Below are positions 1 through 11,234 of a DNA stretch of 64,000 bases, piece after piece. The position numbers and the translations under genes were made by a program. The notes beneath the pieces are model-generated. The model made no database searches, had not been told where the DNA came from, and worked only from the letters and a program-made list of their open reading frames with translations. The stretch is taken from contig NW_023503372.1 in assembly GCF_014529535.1 (NCBI RefSeq), positions 500,075 to 564,074 on the forward strand, written 5' to 3'. Numbering within the stretch: the first letter of the stretch is position 1; every line of letters begins with the position of its first letter. This DNA is from Bradysia coprophila (taxonomy: Eukaryota > Arthropoda > Insecta > Diptera > Sciaridae).

Positions 1-50
1 ACGCAGCTGTCGGATGTACAGCACTCGAGCTCTGTTGCGACGACAATCAG

Positions 51-696
51 CAGAGTTGGATCGGTTATCCGAAAAACCGAAAATTTCGGTTCGGTTTGGA
101 CCGAACCGAGAATTTCGGTTCGGATTGAATCGAACCGAAAAATTCGGTTCGGACCAAATTAATGACTATAAAATAAAGCCGGTATTGTTCTCGTTGAACT
201 TCAAACTGTGCCTGACCCTTTTTCCTAAATAATTTTAATGGTTTACCATTCTTCGTTGCACCGTACAATGAAAAAGACCGTCTCTGAGATTTTCATATAT
301 CTCATCAGCATCCATAATGCATTTTTCCAAATGGATCACTGTGCGTGTTAATTGAACAGACGAAGAAAGTACTTTCAATTATATACAGTTACATCAGTTA
401 TCAGGGTTCTCAATTTCATTTACATAAAATGAGTTCGTTATTGATGTTTAGGTAGCCCTTGAAACCATATGACGTCATGCGAAAGGAGACAACTATAGTC
501 CTGTTGACATTACCATGTACCATTACAATCAACCGTAAGGATTGTTTTTGTAATTTTATTTAGGAAAAGGGGTCAGTTTGAAGTTCAACTAGAACAATGC
601 CGGCTTTATTTTATAGTCGTTAAGTTAAATAAAGATTTCGGTTTTTCGAAATCCGAACCGAAATTTTCGGTTTTTCGGATAATCGATCCAACTCTG
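51..696. mobile_element. Foldback (long inverted repeat) element
   Basis: The ends are inverted copies: CAGAGTTGGATCGGTTATCC on the left against a matching complement ending CCAACTCTG at 696. Next inside are CCGAAC-rich repeats (70-160 and 640-680). A further inner inverted pair follows (about 172-235 against 560-620, around the shared motif AAGCCGG...GAACTTCAA). The six bases AATCAG occur directly outside both ends (45-50 and 697-702), consistent with a target-site duplication. There is no transposase frame, so it is non-autonomous. CAG-starting termini recall hAT elements, but the superfamily is not established. Confidence 0.7.
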
Positions 697-954
697 AATC
701 AGATCATCTTCGATCTTTAAATTAGCATAGTCGTTCGAAATGGAGCCACAGAACCACTTTCATTAGTCGGAGGAGGGACGACAATGTCATCGTCGTATGA
801 ATCGATCAGTGTTTCTGTCTCGATTCCACACTTTTATCAGTTTATTTTTCTCTGTCGTGATTTGATTAATTTTTACACAAATTTTTTTTGAACATTGCAA
901 ATATTTTTAAGAATATCGTATTTTTGATCAAAAAGAATGTTGAAGTTCTGAGGC

Positions 955-1152
955 ATCGGGGAATCTGGGACACGCGACCAAGCAGGAGCGGTTCATTTTT
1001 GAAACGTCAAATAAGGGACCTAATACACTGTATGAAAATGAACTCAAATGAACACTGACTTAAGTTGAATTAATTTTATTCGCAAAATATAAGATAATAC
1101 AGGTCCCTAGTCATATAAAGCGCTCCTGCCTCGTTTACTTTACTCTGCCGTG
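955..1152. mobile_element. MITE family A, copy 1 (left end decayed)
   Basis: The right end CGTTTACTTTACTCTGCCGTG and the interior (CAAATAAGGGACCTAATAC near 1008, AGGTCCCTAGTCA near 1102) match two better copies at 7945 and 8555. The left terminal 30 or so bases are too degenerate to place exactly, so the start is approximate. No coding capacity. Confidence 0.75.
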
Positions 1153-3377
1153 GTCTTGAACTTCGTCTGTTTTTGGTATATCTCTGGAAATACGAAGTTT
1201 CTCAGCGCAAGTGATGCATCAAACGAAAATTATTTTTAAAAGCGATTAGACATCGGATTAGAAAGAAAAAGGGATTGTCAAATTTGGGTCAGTGGTCCAT
1301 GGTCTCTTAAATGACTGTGACCAAAGTCCTTGTTGTCTATTGACAATAAACCAAAATATAATTTTTAAATAATAAAATTTTCTCTAAGCTGTATCTCCCG
1401 CGGAAGGGACCTATCGAAATCGATTCGGTACTGGTAGATTAAAGCACCATATCAACTGCTCTGCTCGAGTCGTTTATACTGCCCAAGTTCGAGGTTTAAA
1501 ATCGGAGGCAATCGATGGCTACTTGCGATGTTTCGAAAAATGTGAATGAAGTATTTTATGTACTGTGAATTTAAAGGACACATAATGTGAAGAAACGACA
1601 GAATATGTTGTCATCCACGAACAAATATATAGCGAAACTTTTTCGATTTTATTTGCCTCAAACATAACTATAAACCTCCTCTACAAACCATAGAATTAAT
1701 AGCGCGTAACACCCCATACATATCACATGGCGAAAGTGAATATAATTTCTGATCGATTTTCCATTTGTTTAGTTATTTTTTAAGCGTTTTAAGTGTATGT
1801 TCTGTGCTAAAAGATTCGGTTCGCTTTGAGTTGCACGGTGATTATATAATTTTCGATTATTGGCCGCGGATTTGCTGAAATAATTGTGAGCTGAATGATA
1901 TCTAGAGACGATGACAAATCAATGTTCATTTCATACGTTAAATTTTATAAATTTTGATTTTTAGCCTCTAACGAAGTGCTGGGGGCTCTTACGTTTAAGT
2001 TGCCGTTTGTAACATTTGAGATACACAATAGGGAATGTAAAGAGTGGGAGTAAAGTGTCAGCTATGAAGAGTTATGATTGGCAGCGGTTTCGATTCAATA
2101 TTTTGGAAATAAAGGTGTTCCAGTGGTGGTTCCCTTAATTTAAAATTTCCGCTGATTTCTCCAGAACCTTTCAACTTCCATGAAGCTTTTGGGTGGATTT
2201 GGGTCACTAGTGACTTAAATGAGGGGCTCCAGTGGTGGCTCCTAGCACCTTCCAACTTCCATTAAGTTTTACGATGGAATTGGGTGACTGGCGACATGAG
2301 TGAGATGTTCCAGTAGTGGTTCCTAGAATTTAGGATTTGAAACGATTTCTCTAGACCTTTTCAAATAAGGTTGATGAGTAGGGGTGTGCGATGGGTAAGG
2401 AACCGAGACTGGCGTAGTCCACAAAAAAATTTTTTCATCCCTAGATGTCAAATATCGATTTTAAATTTTTTTTTTTAAATTGATTTACAACTTGCGTAAA
2501 ATCAAAGAAACTAAATTTTCGAGTTTTCGGTTGCCCACATATTTTGACCTCTACCAAAAACTTACTTTTAGATTTTTCTTAGCTGTATTAGTCTTATTCG
2601 ACTAATTGGGGTCCAATTTAACTGGAAAAAATAAAAGCCGAAAGAAGTTTGACGAAAAATTATGTTTTGTGAGTCGTCAAAGTTCGCCGACTATGAAAAA
2701 TTGAATAAATCAATAAATCTAGTAACAGAAGGATTCTTTGGAGTTTAATTGTCGAATCCGAGCCGTTGATCTGTCTTGTTGAGCATGAAACATTGGCTGG
2801 AAATGGCATGGATGTTCTAACAGGGATTTTTGTTAATTTTTCCAGATTCCTAATCAGTTGTAATTTATTAAACTGCTTCTAGACGGTTGCTACGCCACTA
2901 CTTCCTCTATTCTTGGAAATTACAGAAAACTTCTAAAGTTATCACTTGTTTTTATCGGTATTCGTCTTCATTAACACATCTTTTAAGGATAGTAGATACC
3001 ACCACCCAAACATTGGTAACATTATCAAAAGTCTGCCATCTTCGTTCTCCTAGGACCGGAGAACCCAAGGCAGTTAAAGCGATTTTCTTTACGTTCTTAT
3101 AGACTTAAGTAACAAGGCGGAACTAGACACATCGGTAACACGAATTTTCACATGTACTTCTCAGTCCATTTCTTTGTATGGGAATGTATGGAGACGGTAT
3201 TTCTCCATACAATTTGAACTTTTATTCGGGTATAGAGTCATAAAGAATCATTTTCTGGACGGGGCCCTAAACTATCTGACGCTTGAAACGCTCATTGTTG
3301 AGCAATTAAAAACTACAAATCAGTTCATTACTTCTAGCAACTCTCCAATTTAGGTTCATAATTCGTCTAATTTGATC
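1153..3377. other. Intergenic, no gene recognised
   Basis: AT-rich DNA with only short open frames. It holds one imperfect tandem duplication (2167-2328, listed separately). A 9-bp-stem hairpin near 3188-3213 (GTATGGAG...CTCCATAC) is the only other structure noted before the lipocalin promoter region. Confidence 0.6.
2167..2328. repeat. Two-unit imperfect tandem repeat, about 81 bp period
   Basis: The unit runs from CCTTTCAACTTCCAT through a GGGTGGATTTGGGTCACT-like segment to GCTCCAGTGGTGGCTCCTAG. It recurs 81 bp later as CCTTCCAACTTCCAT through to TTCCAGTAGTGGTTCCTAG. A partial third unit precedes it (CCAGTGGTGGTTCCC at 2120). The small open frame on the minus strand here follows from the repeat and is not considered a gene. 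Confidence 0.6.
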
Positions 3378-3427
3378 CTCCGGATTTATTGCAATCAAAC
3401 GTGAAGTGTGTTTATTAAATAGTGAAA
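3378..3427 (+). promoter_or_regulatory. Conserved leader/promoter block of lipocalin 1
   Basis: CTCCGGATTTATTGCAATCA followed by AACGTGA and AATAGTGAAA directly precedes the start codon. The same block, with a few changes, precedes lipocalin 2 (12791-12837). It is at the 5' edge of the duplication, so the paralogues probably share a core promoter and short 5' leader. No clear TATA box was found. Confidence 0.5.
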
Positions 3428-5343
3428 ATGTTTTCATCTGCTTGCTTAACAATTTTCGTTGCCATTTGCTGCCAGCCACAGTTAATCTCTGGCCAACGCT
3501 ACAATGGATATAGTTATGCAGTTAATATTGGAAATTTACTCAACACTCAACTGGGAAACAACATTGGGAATGTTTTCTACCCGTACGATCTCGGCGCAGA
3601 TCGGCGCGTTGATTCGTTTAATTCCTTTAAGGGAAATGTCTATAGCGATCAGCTGGACATCATCTCAAAAAATTTGAACTATATGAAAGCGGGAGCAAAC
3701 AAGCCGCTCGGCTCACACACTCACCCAGGTCGCTGTCCAGTCACCCGCAATCAACGAAATATTGATGTTCGCAGGGTGAGCGATTTTTTTTAAATCAGAT
3801 GAAGTGAAAATTCGAAAGATTGAGGCCGAACCCTAAAACATGTTTTATAATCGCTGAAAAAATATTGAAAAAAATCAAGACTTCATAATAATTAGGCGTT
3901 TTATTTAATTTCCGAATTTAGTTGATGGGTTTCTGGTACATCCTGGAGCGATCAAACAGTCTAGTTCCCGTTGATTTCTGCACCACCACCAACTTCACCT
4001 ACATTTACGACAATGTATTTCAATTCATTGACGGCAGCCAACATTACAACGACAGGTGAATTGATCAATTTCATCAGGCGTCAAATATACACCCGACTTC
4101 ATCCATAGATCTTACCCTATAATGTTTTGTGAACAAATTTTTGATCTGTGGATGAAATCGGCTGTGTTCGATATGTCAAAATTTGTGTTAACAGTTTCAT
4201 GGAACAAACCTACAGACATTTCATAATTGTGACAGTTGGGATCAAGGGCAAGCACAACAATGTACAGTGAAGTTCACTGTTGAAGATTTTGATAGGTCTA
4301 CCCCGTCTACCCATACACGATATATGGGTAGACCAGTAGAGCTGTCAAAACGTCCCTGGTTAATTTTAACGAATAATTGCTGTACGTTTCCCAAAATTCG
4401 TAGTTTTCCATCCGTCAAAGTGACGTTCTAAATGTCAAACGGAAATTATTAGGCGAAGTAGTCACAAAATCGTTTATTTTTCTATTTCTCCAATAGAATT
4501 TTGTGAACAATGAGACGATTTTGTGACTAGTTTGCATTATGCTATTTTCCTTCGCAGACACCCTCTCTTCAAGCCGCAGATTGGCCTCTGCTTGTTCAAC
4601 ACTGACTACAAAATCTCGGCGACTATGAACTGCTCAATTGAAACTTTGCCCGGCAACCCGCAGTTCGACATCCACATACTGTCCACCGATTACGACACTT
4701 ACTGTATGATGTATGTCTGTCAAAATAATGATGACGGAACTTACACCGGTGAGTTATTTGGATTTAATTTGATTAAGAATTAGAGCTATTTACGTGCTCA
4801 GCAATAGTTCAATGATGAGAACAAAATTCTGGGCTACAGAAGGCTACAGAAGGCTACAGAAATGGGGAAGACTTTAGTCTTATAACACTGACCTCACATA
4901 CAAACGTATCGAGTTCCAGCACATTAAAGCACATAAATAGTTCTGTCTAACTCATAATTGAGGAGAGTGATGCACTAACCGTCACAAAACGACAATAAAA
5001 ATGGTTCGGTTCATACATATCTCTTCTCAATTATCAGTCCAGCTCAAAAACACGGAGTGTCAAAGACCTTTCTACTGTGTGATCTCAAATGAATTTATTT
5101 TCACTGATTATTATTTGGTTCCTCTTGTCAGACCTTGCCTCCCTATTCTCCCGAACTTCGTACCTCACCGAAGCATCGCGACGTCATCTCCGCCAAATCA
5201 CTTGCAACAACGTCGGCCACTGCGTCCAGATGGATATTCTTAACCACAATGCGCAGTGCGGCAAGATTTCTAGCGAAGACGATTTCAATGACGACGACTA
5301 CTTCGACTTCCACAGCAAAGTTGGCAACCGTTACTGGGGTTAA
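3428..5343 (+). CDS. Secreted lipocalin 1 (apolipoprotein D-like), 4 exons, 294 aa
   Basis: Exons 3428-3775, 3922-4055, 4558-4748 and 5132-5343; all introns are GT-AG and the phases join cleanly (0, 2, 1), giving 294 aa and TAA. The start is the ATG at 3428; the frame also runs two codons upstream from a GTG. Residues 1-23 are a signal peptide (MFSSACLTIFVAICCQ...). Residues 24-93 are an Asn/Gly-rich extension not typical of lipocalins. The barrel starts at GRCP; motif 1 is GFWYILER (119-126), motif 2 is STDYDTYCMMY (203-213), and motif 3 is SRTSYL (231-236). Several cysteines (CP, FCT, LCL, NCS, YC, VC, TC, HC, QC) suggest disulphides. The C-terminus is acidic (SEDDFNDDDYFDFH). Lipocalins carry small hydrophobic ligands extracellularly; the ligand is unknown. 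Its paralogue is at 12838. Family assignment rests on motifs, not on a search. Confidence 0.85.
4077..4185. repeat. Short inverted-repeat element in lipocalin 1 intron 2
   Basis: GACTTCATCCATAGATC (4097 onward) is mirrored by GATCTGTGGATGAAATC (4143 onward), and the flanks extend the match imperfectly (CAAATATACAC / GTGTTCGATATG). It is absent from the paralogous intron. A TTCATCCA...TGGATGAA hairpin of the same kind is at 35237-35307. Confidence 0.5.
4832..4861. repeat. 10-bp tandem repeat, 3 units, lipocalin 1 intron 3
   Basis: GGCTACAGAA three times in a row. The paralogous intron (about 14638-14650) has a single unit, so the expansion followed the gene duplication. Confidence 0.8.
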
Positions 5344-5407
5344 CTAACTTGATTCCATCAAATGGTCGTTATTCGACAAAAAAATTCAAAAGACACGACG
5401 AGATACA

Positions 5408-5413
5408 AATAAA
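5408..5413 (+). terminator. AATAAA polyadenylation signal, lipocalin 1
   Basis: Canonical hexamer 65 bp after the TAA stop. The paralogue has ATTAAA overlapping its stop codon instead (15072-15077). Confidence 0.55.
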
Positions 5414-5743
5414 TTAATTGTAAATGAAAAAGAGTAGCTGTTCACAGCTAAGAGGTTGCTTAATGATTAATTTCATAATTATTAATATTACAATGGTGTT
5501 GTAACAACGATAGAGAGATATAATTGTTCTGTAATTTTTCTTTATTATGTTATTAATCACGCATCTTATATAGATGAGTTACACAGTTCGATGAAAAACG
5601 AACATAAATCAACGCTCTGCAGACTTACTGAATTCGGCAAAAATTGCTATTTCTTTTTTCTTCAAATACAAAAATTTGTTTTTTTTTTAGATTTTTTGAT
5701 TTTGGCAAATTATTAATTTTTTGCAAATTTTTTAAACAATTGT

Positions 5744-6000
5744 TAAAAGTTTCCTATGTGCAGAATGAGCACCAGCTGTATATCACCAGCTGGATCTACT
5801 AACACACACTTATTGTATGATAAACAATCAAAACATTGTTTAACAATGTGTTTACTTCATTCATACGTGTTATGTGCGCTAACGTAGCAATGCACTGTGT
5901 GTAGGTTGTCTTTGCATTGTTTACAATACAAAGTGTTTTTGTTTGCACACCAGCTGGTGATATTCAGCTGGTGCTCATTCTGCACATAGGAAACTTTTAG
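5744..6000. mobile_element. MITE with long terminal inverted repeats, 7-bp duplication
   Basis: TAAAAGTTTCCTATGTGCAG on the left is mirrored by CTGCACATAGGAAACTTTTA on the right, and the inversion continues through AATGAGCACCAGCTG and ATCACCAGCTGG. CAATTGT lies directly outside each end (5737-5743 and 6001-6007). There is no coding frame. It sits just downstream of lipocalin 1 and has no counterpart in the duplicated segment, so it inserted later or was lost from the other copy. Confidence 0.8.
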
Positions 6001-6814
6001 CAATTGTATCAAAATTGAAGAACAAAATCAACCAAAATTCTGTTTATTCAAAAACGTGAGGTAAAGTTAGTAAAGTTAACGGATCCATAACTTTCCCTCC
6101 AGTTTTTGAATAAAATGAGGCAAATGATGGAAATGGTCTTTCTTATGTGTTTACCGACCGGTATTCCATATCCATCATTTGCTCCATTGGTAAGTAATGT
6201 ACTATTATTTGTCAATCATTTTCATCATCGTTTTTCATCAAAACTGTGTAATTGATTCCAATCTCTCAATATAATTATTACAATCGTTAGTATTTAAACT
6301 CAGCATTGACATTGACATTTTCAAAATTTCATCATTATCGTTTGCTCAATTGTTATTCGTTTACTAAGTGATATTATTGATTAATTACTTTAATTAAGGG
6401 ATTTATTCCGACTCTTATTATTACATTAAATTAAGAGATGAGGAATGCCGATGAACGACTTATGCCATTATATGAATGGCGTGTGCCGGGCTTGTTTACG
6501 TCACGCTTTTACGCTTCCGTTTGGACGACGAAATTCATGCAAGTGATTTTCGTTTTAAATCATAAGAATATGAAACGGTTTTTCGTTATAATATAATACA
6601 TGCAATGCATGAATGCATAAATTGCATTTAACGGCATTCCTCACCTCCTAAGTCAATGCATTATTACATTTACCAAAATCATTTAAATTTAAAATATTTA
6701 GTTTTTTTTTTTAAATTATTTCTCAACATTATCAATGTAGGCGAACAGTAAATTATACGAAAATTCACCTTCTCAGTGTTTTGTTCAATTTCTTTTTGTA
6801 TTTTTCTAATAAAC

Positions 6815-7038
6815 CAAGGTTCTGAAAGAACAGGTTAAGACACCTCTGAGCTGATCACAAAGGCGGGTGACACCAATATTTCTCTGTGGCGCCGTCATGT
6901 TTATGAAAATTTATGTGACGACTTCAACTTAACAAAAATAAAAAAATTTTAATTTTTCTGTTCAACTTGAATTTTTACATAAAATTGTAATGAGTGCGGT
7001 TAATAAAGTTGGTGTTAACCTGTTCGTTCAGAACCTTG
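6815..7038. mobile_element. MITE family B, copy 1 (TA-type)
   Basis: The ends CAAGGTTCTGAAAGAACAGG and CCTGTTCGTTCAGAACCTTG are inverted, with TA a few bases outside. The interior includes AAAGGCGGGTGACACC. A second copy is in lipocalin 2 intron 2 (14028). The TA flanks suggest Tc1/mariner-type mobilisation. Confidence 0.75.
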
Positions 7039-7282
7039 TAATCAACAACAAACAGTTTCAATGGTTGTAACAACAATTTAGTCTGGTCTCAGCTGCAATT
7101 TTCGCGATCGGCTTGTTGAAAACGAGTTCATGATTTGATCTTCTAGACTGGAGCTGTCAAGTTTTATATTTCAAAATGGCGACGTAATTCAAGATGACGT
7201 CAAAAACTAAAAGTGCTCTATAAATTTCATTGTTCATCCGAATTAGGTAAATCAATTTTTTTAAATGTTCCATGATCCATGC

Positions 7283-7885
7283 CTGATTTAGGAATATTTA
7301 AAGGATAGTATTGAACAGTAACTAATCAATAAATCACATAAAAGAAAAACTATTCAAAATTTCGCGCCGCCATTTTTCACTAATTTTGCAGACCCGAGTA
7401 AAAAAAAAAGTTCTCACAAAGCCTAAATCGATCGAATTCAGACTTCTCACCGTTTCAGTGAGGAAAATTTTGTATGAAGCTCGTTCGATTTAGGCTTTTG
7501 AGAAGTCTCACTTACAACTTTTTTTCAGTCATTTTTCAGGAACTGTGTACTCGCCTTTAATAAATGCTTCTTAAATCCTCATTCATGCTACATTTTCTAG
7601 GTATTGTGAATGGTCTGACTGTCATTTGCATTACATTTCATAAGATGGCGCAACATTTACAACAATAATAATTAAAGAAATGGCGCAATATTTTTTAATC
7701 GAAATCAGATTAGAGAACAACAAATAGAGCAAAACGTGTTCTGTTCTGTATGCAATTTTTATTAAGAAATGCTAATATAGATTATTTTGCTCACTGATTA
7801 AGCAAACAATGCCAGCCGGACCATTCACAATATCTAGAAAATATATTGTGGAATGAATGTCGTTCAATACTATTTAAGCCAAAGA
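7283..7885. repeat. Nested inverted-repeat region
   Basis: The outer pair is TTTAAAGGATAGTATTGAAC (7298) against GTTCAATACTATTTAAG (7862). The next pair is TTTTCTAGGTATTGTGAATG (7593) against CATTCACAATATCTAGAAAA (7822). An independent hairpin lies inside at about 7405-7530 (CAAAGCCTAAATCGAtCGA against TTCGATTTAGGCTTTTG). This looks like foldback elements inserted into one another. The outer limits are approximate. Confidence 0.55.
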
Positions 7886-7944
7886 AGTTACATATATACT
7901 GATAAAAGATGGGTACCGAACATAAAATTCGAGATCAACACCCT

Positions 7945-8148
7945 CACGGCAGAGTAAAAGTAACCCAGGCAGGAGCGCTTGTTTGACTAGGGACCTGCAT
8001 AATCTAGTAGGCCTATGTTTTTTGCGAATGAAATTTTTCAACTTATGTCAGTGTTCATTTGAGTTCATTTTCATACAAAGGATTAGGTCCCTCATTTGAC
8101 GTTTCCATAATGAACCGCTCCTGCCAGGTTTACTTTTACTCTGCCGTG
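7945..8148. mobile_element. MITE family A, copy 2 (intact ends)
   Basis: 204 bp. The terminal inverted repeats are about 33 bp, starting CACGGCAGAGTAAAAGTAA and ending TTACTTTTACTCTGCCGTG, then an AGGCAGGAGCG / CGCTCCTGCC inner part. A perfect 7-bp direct repeat, ACACCCT, abuts both ends (7938-7944 and 8149-8155). Non-coding. Opposite in orientation to copy 3. Confidence 0.85.
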
Positions 8149-8554
8149 ACACCCTGCGAGATATTTGACATTAGGCGAAATAAATGGGCAACGGTAGTCT
8201 GGTTTGTTTGTTTCGTTTATCCACATTTTTAAAATTTTAGCGCAACTTTTATACATTCTTAATCAGAGTTCAAAGATATATGTTAGTAAATTGGGTTCAA
8301 AAAATGCAATAATGTGTGATTTTGAAAGAAGTGATGAGTAAGATGGTCGGAAATACCCAAGTAGCAAAAACAAACATGAGAAAACTTGGTGTTGCAACAG
8401 TTGTTGAACGAATAAGTTTTGAAAGAAACAGGCGAATTGATCGCATATCAGTTCAAAAACCTAAAAGTTATCTCTTTAACCTTTCTTTGTTTCAATTTTT
8501 GTCGCAATTCACTGACATCATATGTTGCCTGTCACTCAAAACAATCGGAAAAAC

Positions 8555-8755
8555 CACGGCAGAGTAAAATAAACCAGGCAGGAGTGGTTCATTTTCGAAA
8601 CGTCAAATAAGGGACCTAATACACTGGTTGAAAATGAACTCAAATGAACACTGACATAAATTGAAAAATTTTATTTGCAAAAATATAGAGCTACTAGATT
8701 ATTCAGGTCCCTAGTCAAATCAGCGCTCCTGCCTGGTTATCTTTCCTCTGTCGTG
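8555..8755. mobile_element. MITE family A, copy 3
   Basis: 201 bp. It starts CACGGCAGAGTAAAATAAAC and ends CTTTCCTCTGTCGTG. It is flanked by perfect 7-bp direct repeats GAAAAAC (8548-8554 and 8756-8762). The interior matches copy 1 in the same orientation. Confidence 0.85.
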
Positions 8756-8762
8756 GAAAAAC

Positions 8763-9966
8763 AAAATTTTCTATTTATACAGAAAGAAAACGAAAATTTC
8801 TGGTAAAAAGTGACCACTGTCATGTGAATTTAGTTTTCTTGGTACATCAAACTGTTCCATAATGTAGCCCAAGGTTTAAGGAGCATTTATCACACGCATC
8901 CAAACAACCACAAACTCGGCTGTTTCAGACTTTTCAGACCAAAGTCGCATTTTATGTAAGAAATAAAGTCGGAAAAATTATCATTGGAAAGCTGAGGTAT
9001 TAAATGTTTTTGTTGTAAATAGAATGAATTAGAGTGATACTCGTGTGATACGGAAAAAGAAAGGCTGCCGAGGACGGGAGTGTTCCTGTTTGCAAAGTTT
9101 CTCGGCCGAGTGTAAACGATGACAATCATGAGTATGACAAATCGGCAAAGCGAACCATTCGACACGGTCATGTTGGACATCGATCGGTTTTGTGTTCGTA
9201 TGGCAAATTGTGCGATTTTACTTTACGAACTGTGATAGCTTTAAATCGTCATATATTGACAGCAATATATGCTTCTCAATGCTCCCGATCTATGCGTATC
9301 AATCGTCGCTTTTTTGATTCCGTCTGATATATCGGAGAATTTATATCACCGAGTCAAAACCGATGTGGAAAGTTTTTTTATGTTGTTTAACGGTGTCAAC
9401 GGTTTTTTATTTTTGAATGACAGAAAATTTATCAATGAAAATATTATACCGTTTGATGTATAAGGTAAATGTTTGGTATTAAGTCAAGAATTAACGGAAA
9501 GTTTTTTTTTTGTTACAAAATTGTTACTTATTATTTCATTTAATATTAAATTTAGTAGTATCGTTTGATGAATAAGTCAAATATTCATATTAAGTTAAGA
9601 ATCAATAGAAAATTTATTTTTAAATTTTTGTTATATTATTTGATTTAATATTGCAAAGTTAATTTTGTATAACTGAAAAATTAGAAATATGAATTAATTT
9701 TTTGTATATTTAAATGATTTTTTACTGTTTAGTAATAAAATATGTTTGAAATAATCTAGTTTGTCTTGTTTAATTAAAGGAAAAAAGCGAAATTGATAAG
9801 GAATCTTTTACTTCAAATTGTAAGTTGAAGTTGATTAGGAACTATTTTAGTTCGAAATGTTCCATATTGATCAAAGCATACATGATCAGTTTCATACTAT
9901 ATTTGAACATCACATATTTGCTTTGATTTCTTACAAATTTCTTACAACGCGGATGTATAGACTGTT
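8763..9966. other. Intergenic, no gene recognised
   Basis: A 96-residue minus-strand frame (9180-8890) and a 64-residue plus-strand frame (9269-9463) have no recognisable motif, no splice support and no initiation context worth noting. From 9480 the sequence is very AT-rich and contains two related stretches (9450-9520 and 9570-9640, both around CGTTTGATG..TAAG). Confidence 0.5.
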
Positions 9967-10150
9967 ATGATCAGAGCGAGAGAACCGAAGACTAGTTTAT
10001 TATAACTTGCCTTGGGGTACTTGTCAAAATATTGCTTTCTCTTTCAACATGCTACGTTGAGAGCAAGAGAACCGAAGACAGGTCTCTTATAAGTTGTCTT
10101 GGGGTACTTGTCAAAATATTTCTTTCTCTTTCATCATAACACTCTATAAC
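9967..10150. repeat. Dimeric dispersed repeat, copy 1 (empty-site reference)
   Basis: Two tandem units of about 90 bp each read GAGAACCGAAGAC...TTATAA...TTGCCTTGGGGTACTTGTCA...TTTCTCTTTCA. The same dimer, reverse-complemented, is at 35360-35610. The unit junction here, AACGTTGAGAGC-like at 10052-10066, lacks the 41-bp palindrome found at the equivalent point of the other copy. Confidence 0.75.
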
Positions 10151-11234
10151 CAGCAGAAAGTTATATGTCAAAAATGAAATTTCGTGTTACCCTTGAAGTA
10201 ACTCCTCGAGTAACTCGATTTTTCCAGTAAGGCTCGGAACAGGTCGGAGTTCGGTGATACTAAAACCCTAATCTCGAATTTGGCCTTTTTTTTGACAAAT
10301 CCGACCAATTCCGAGCTTTACCAAAACGTAACCAATTTAGTGACTCAACACCCAAAAAATTACATTCAGCACAGCTAAACACTTTTTTTTGAAGCGGGAC
10401 AAGTACAAATGTGTAACGTAGCTATAGGACTTACAACTAAAATGCATTACTATTCAGCTGAGCAGGCCATCATTCTCATCTATCTTGTACATAGTGTAGC
10501 TCAATAGATTATTGGCTCGTTCGGTATGTGTTTTTGATGTCGATGGAAGCACGGGGTTTCGTTGTGTTTTGAAATTAAATTTCTCCATGTTGCCAACATT
10601 ACAATGTCAATTATATGTATGTGCAAGGTCTTTAATTTGTACCAGGTGAAGTCGTTTTTCACCAAGCAATCTGCATAACCTCCGAATTGAAATATCTATT
10701 AATAGTTAACAACGTGAGGCAACTTGTAACAAACAAAAATCCAAACCCACCAGAAACCAGTGGCGATCCACCTGTCAACGGACGATATATAAACAAATTC
10801 CTTAATCTCTTGACAATAGTACTGTTCAACAGTACAATAATACTGTTCAACTACCACGAAAAATATACTCATATACTGTACAAATTCGGGACAAGTATAT
10901 TTGTTAACGTAGCACTTAGTGTGGCCAGTATGTAAAATGTACATATATGCGGAACGTAATATTCAGCTGTCTTGTAAAATAGTTCTGCACAGGTAGCACC
11001 ATCAATTTTTTTTCCCGTGAACTGTTATTTAACATTTTGGTTGTAAATAATAATTCGTCTGTTAACAGTTTATAAACTGTTTTCTAGACTACAACTTTTC
11101 AGGTTATGACAATTTCACAACCATTTGGTTTTTTGTGTAACTTTTATCGGCCGATATACCCAAGTAAAAATACCAACAATGTCAACAGTTTAGAAAAGGT
11201 AACCACAACGTTGTGTCAACCTTTTGGTATAGTC
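10151..11234. other. Intergenic, no gene recognised
   Basis: The overlapping frames at 10659-10944 on both strands share an imperfect direct repeat (TACTGTTCAAC twice near 10820-10850) and show no protein motif. Around 10215-10310 there is a CTCGGAACAGGTCGG...CCGACCAATTCCGAGC inverted pair, related in wording to sequence near 58195. Confidence 0.45.

Larger units (their letters stand above)
3378..6660. repeat. Segmental duplication, proximal copy
   Basis: Similarity to 12791-16400 covers the leader, all exons, intron ends, the 3' flank (AGCTAAGAGGTTGCTTAATG at 5445 against AGCTAAGAGGTCGCTTAATG at 15101) and further downstream landmarks. These include ATTACAATCGTTAG (6278 / 15301), TTGACATTGACATTT (6306 / 15331) and CGAAATTCATGCAAGTGATT (6529 / 16318). 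The copies are interrupted by different insertions. The outer limits are approximate. Confidence 0.75.

Noticed and set aside
5089..5347. Three overlapping plus-strand frames
   Set aside because: Only the frame entering through the acceptor at 5131 continues the lipocalin; the others are shifted readings of exon 4.
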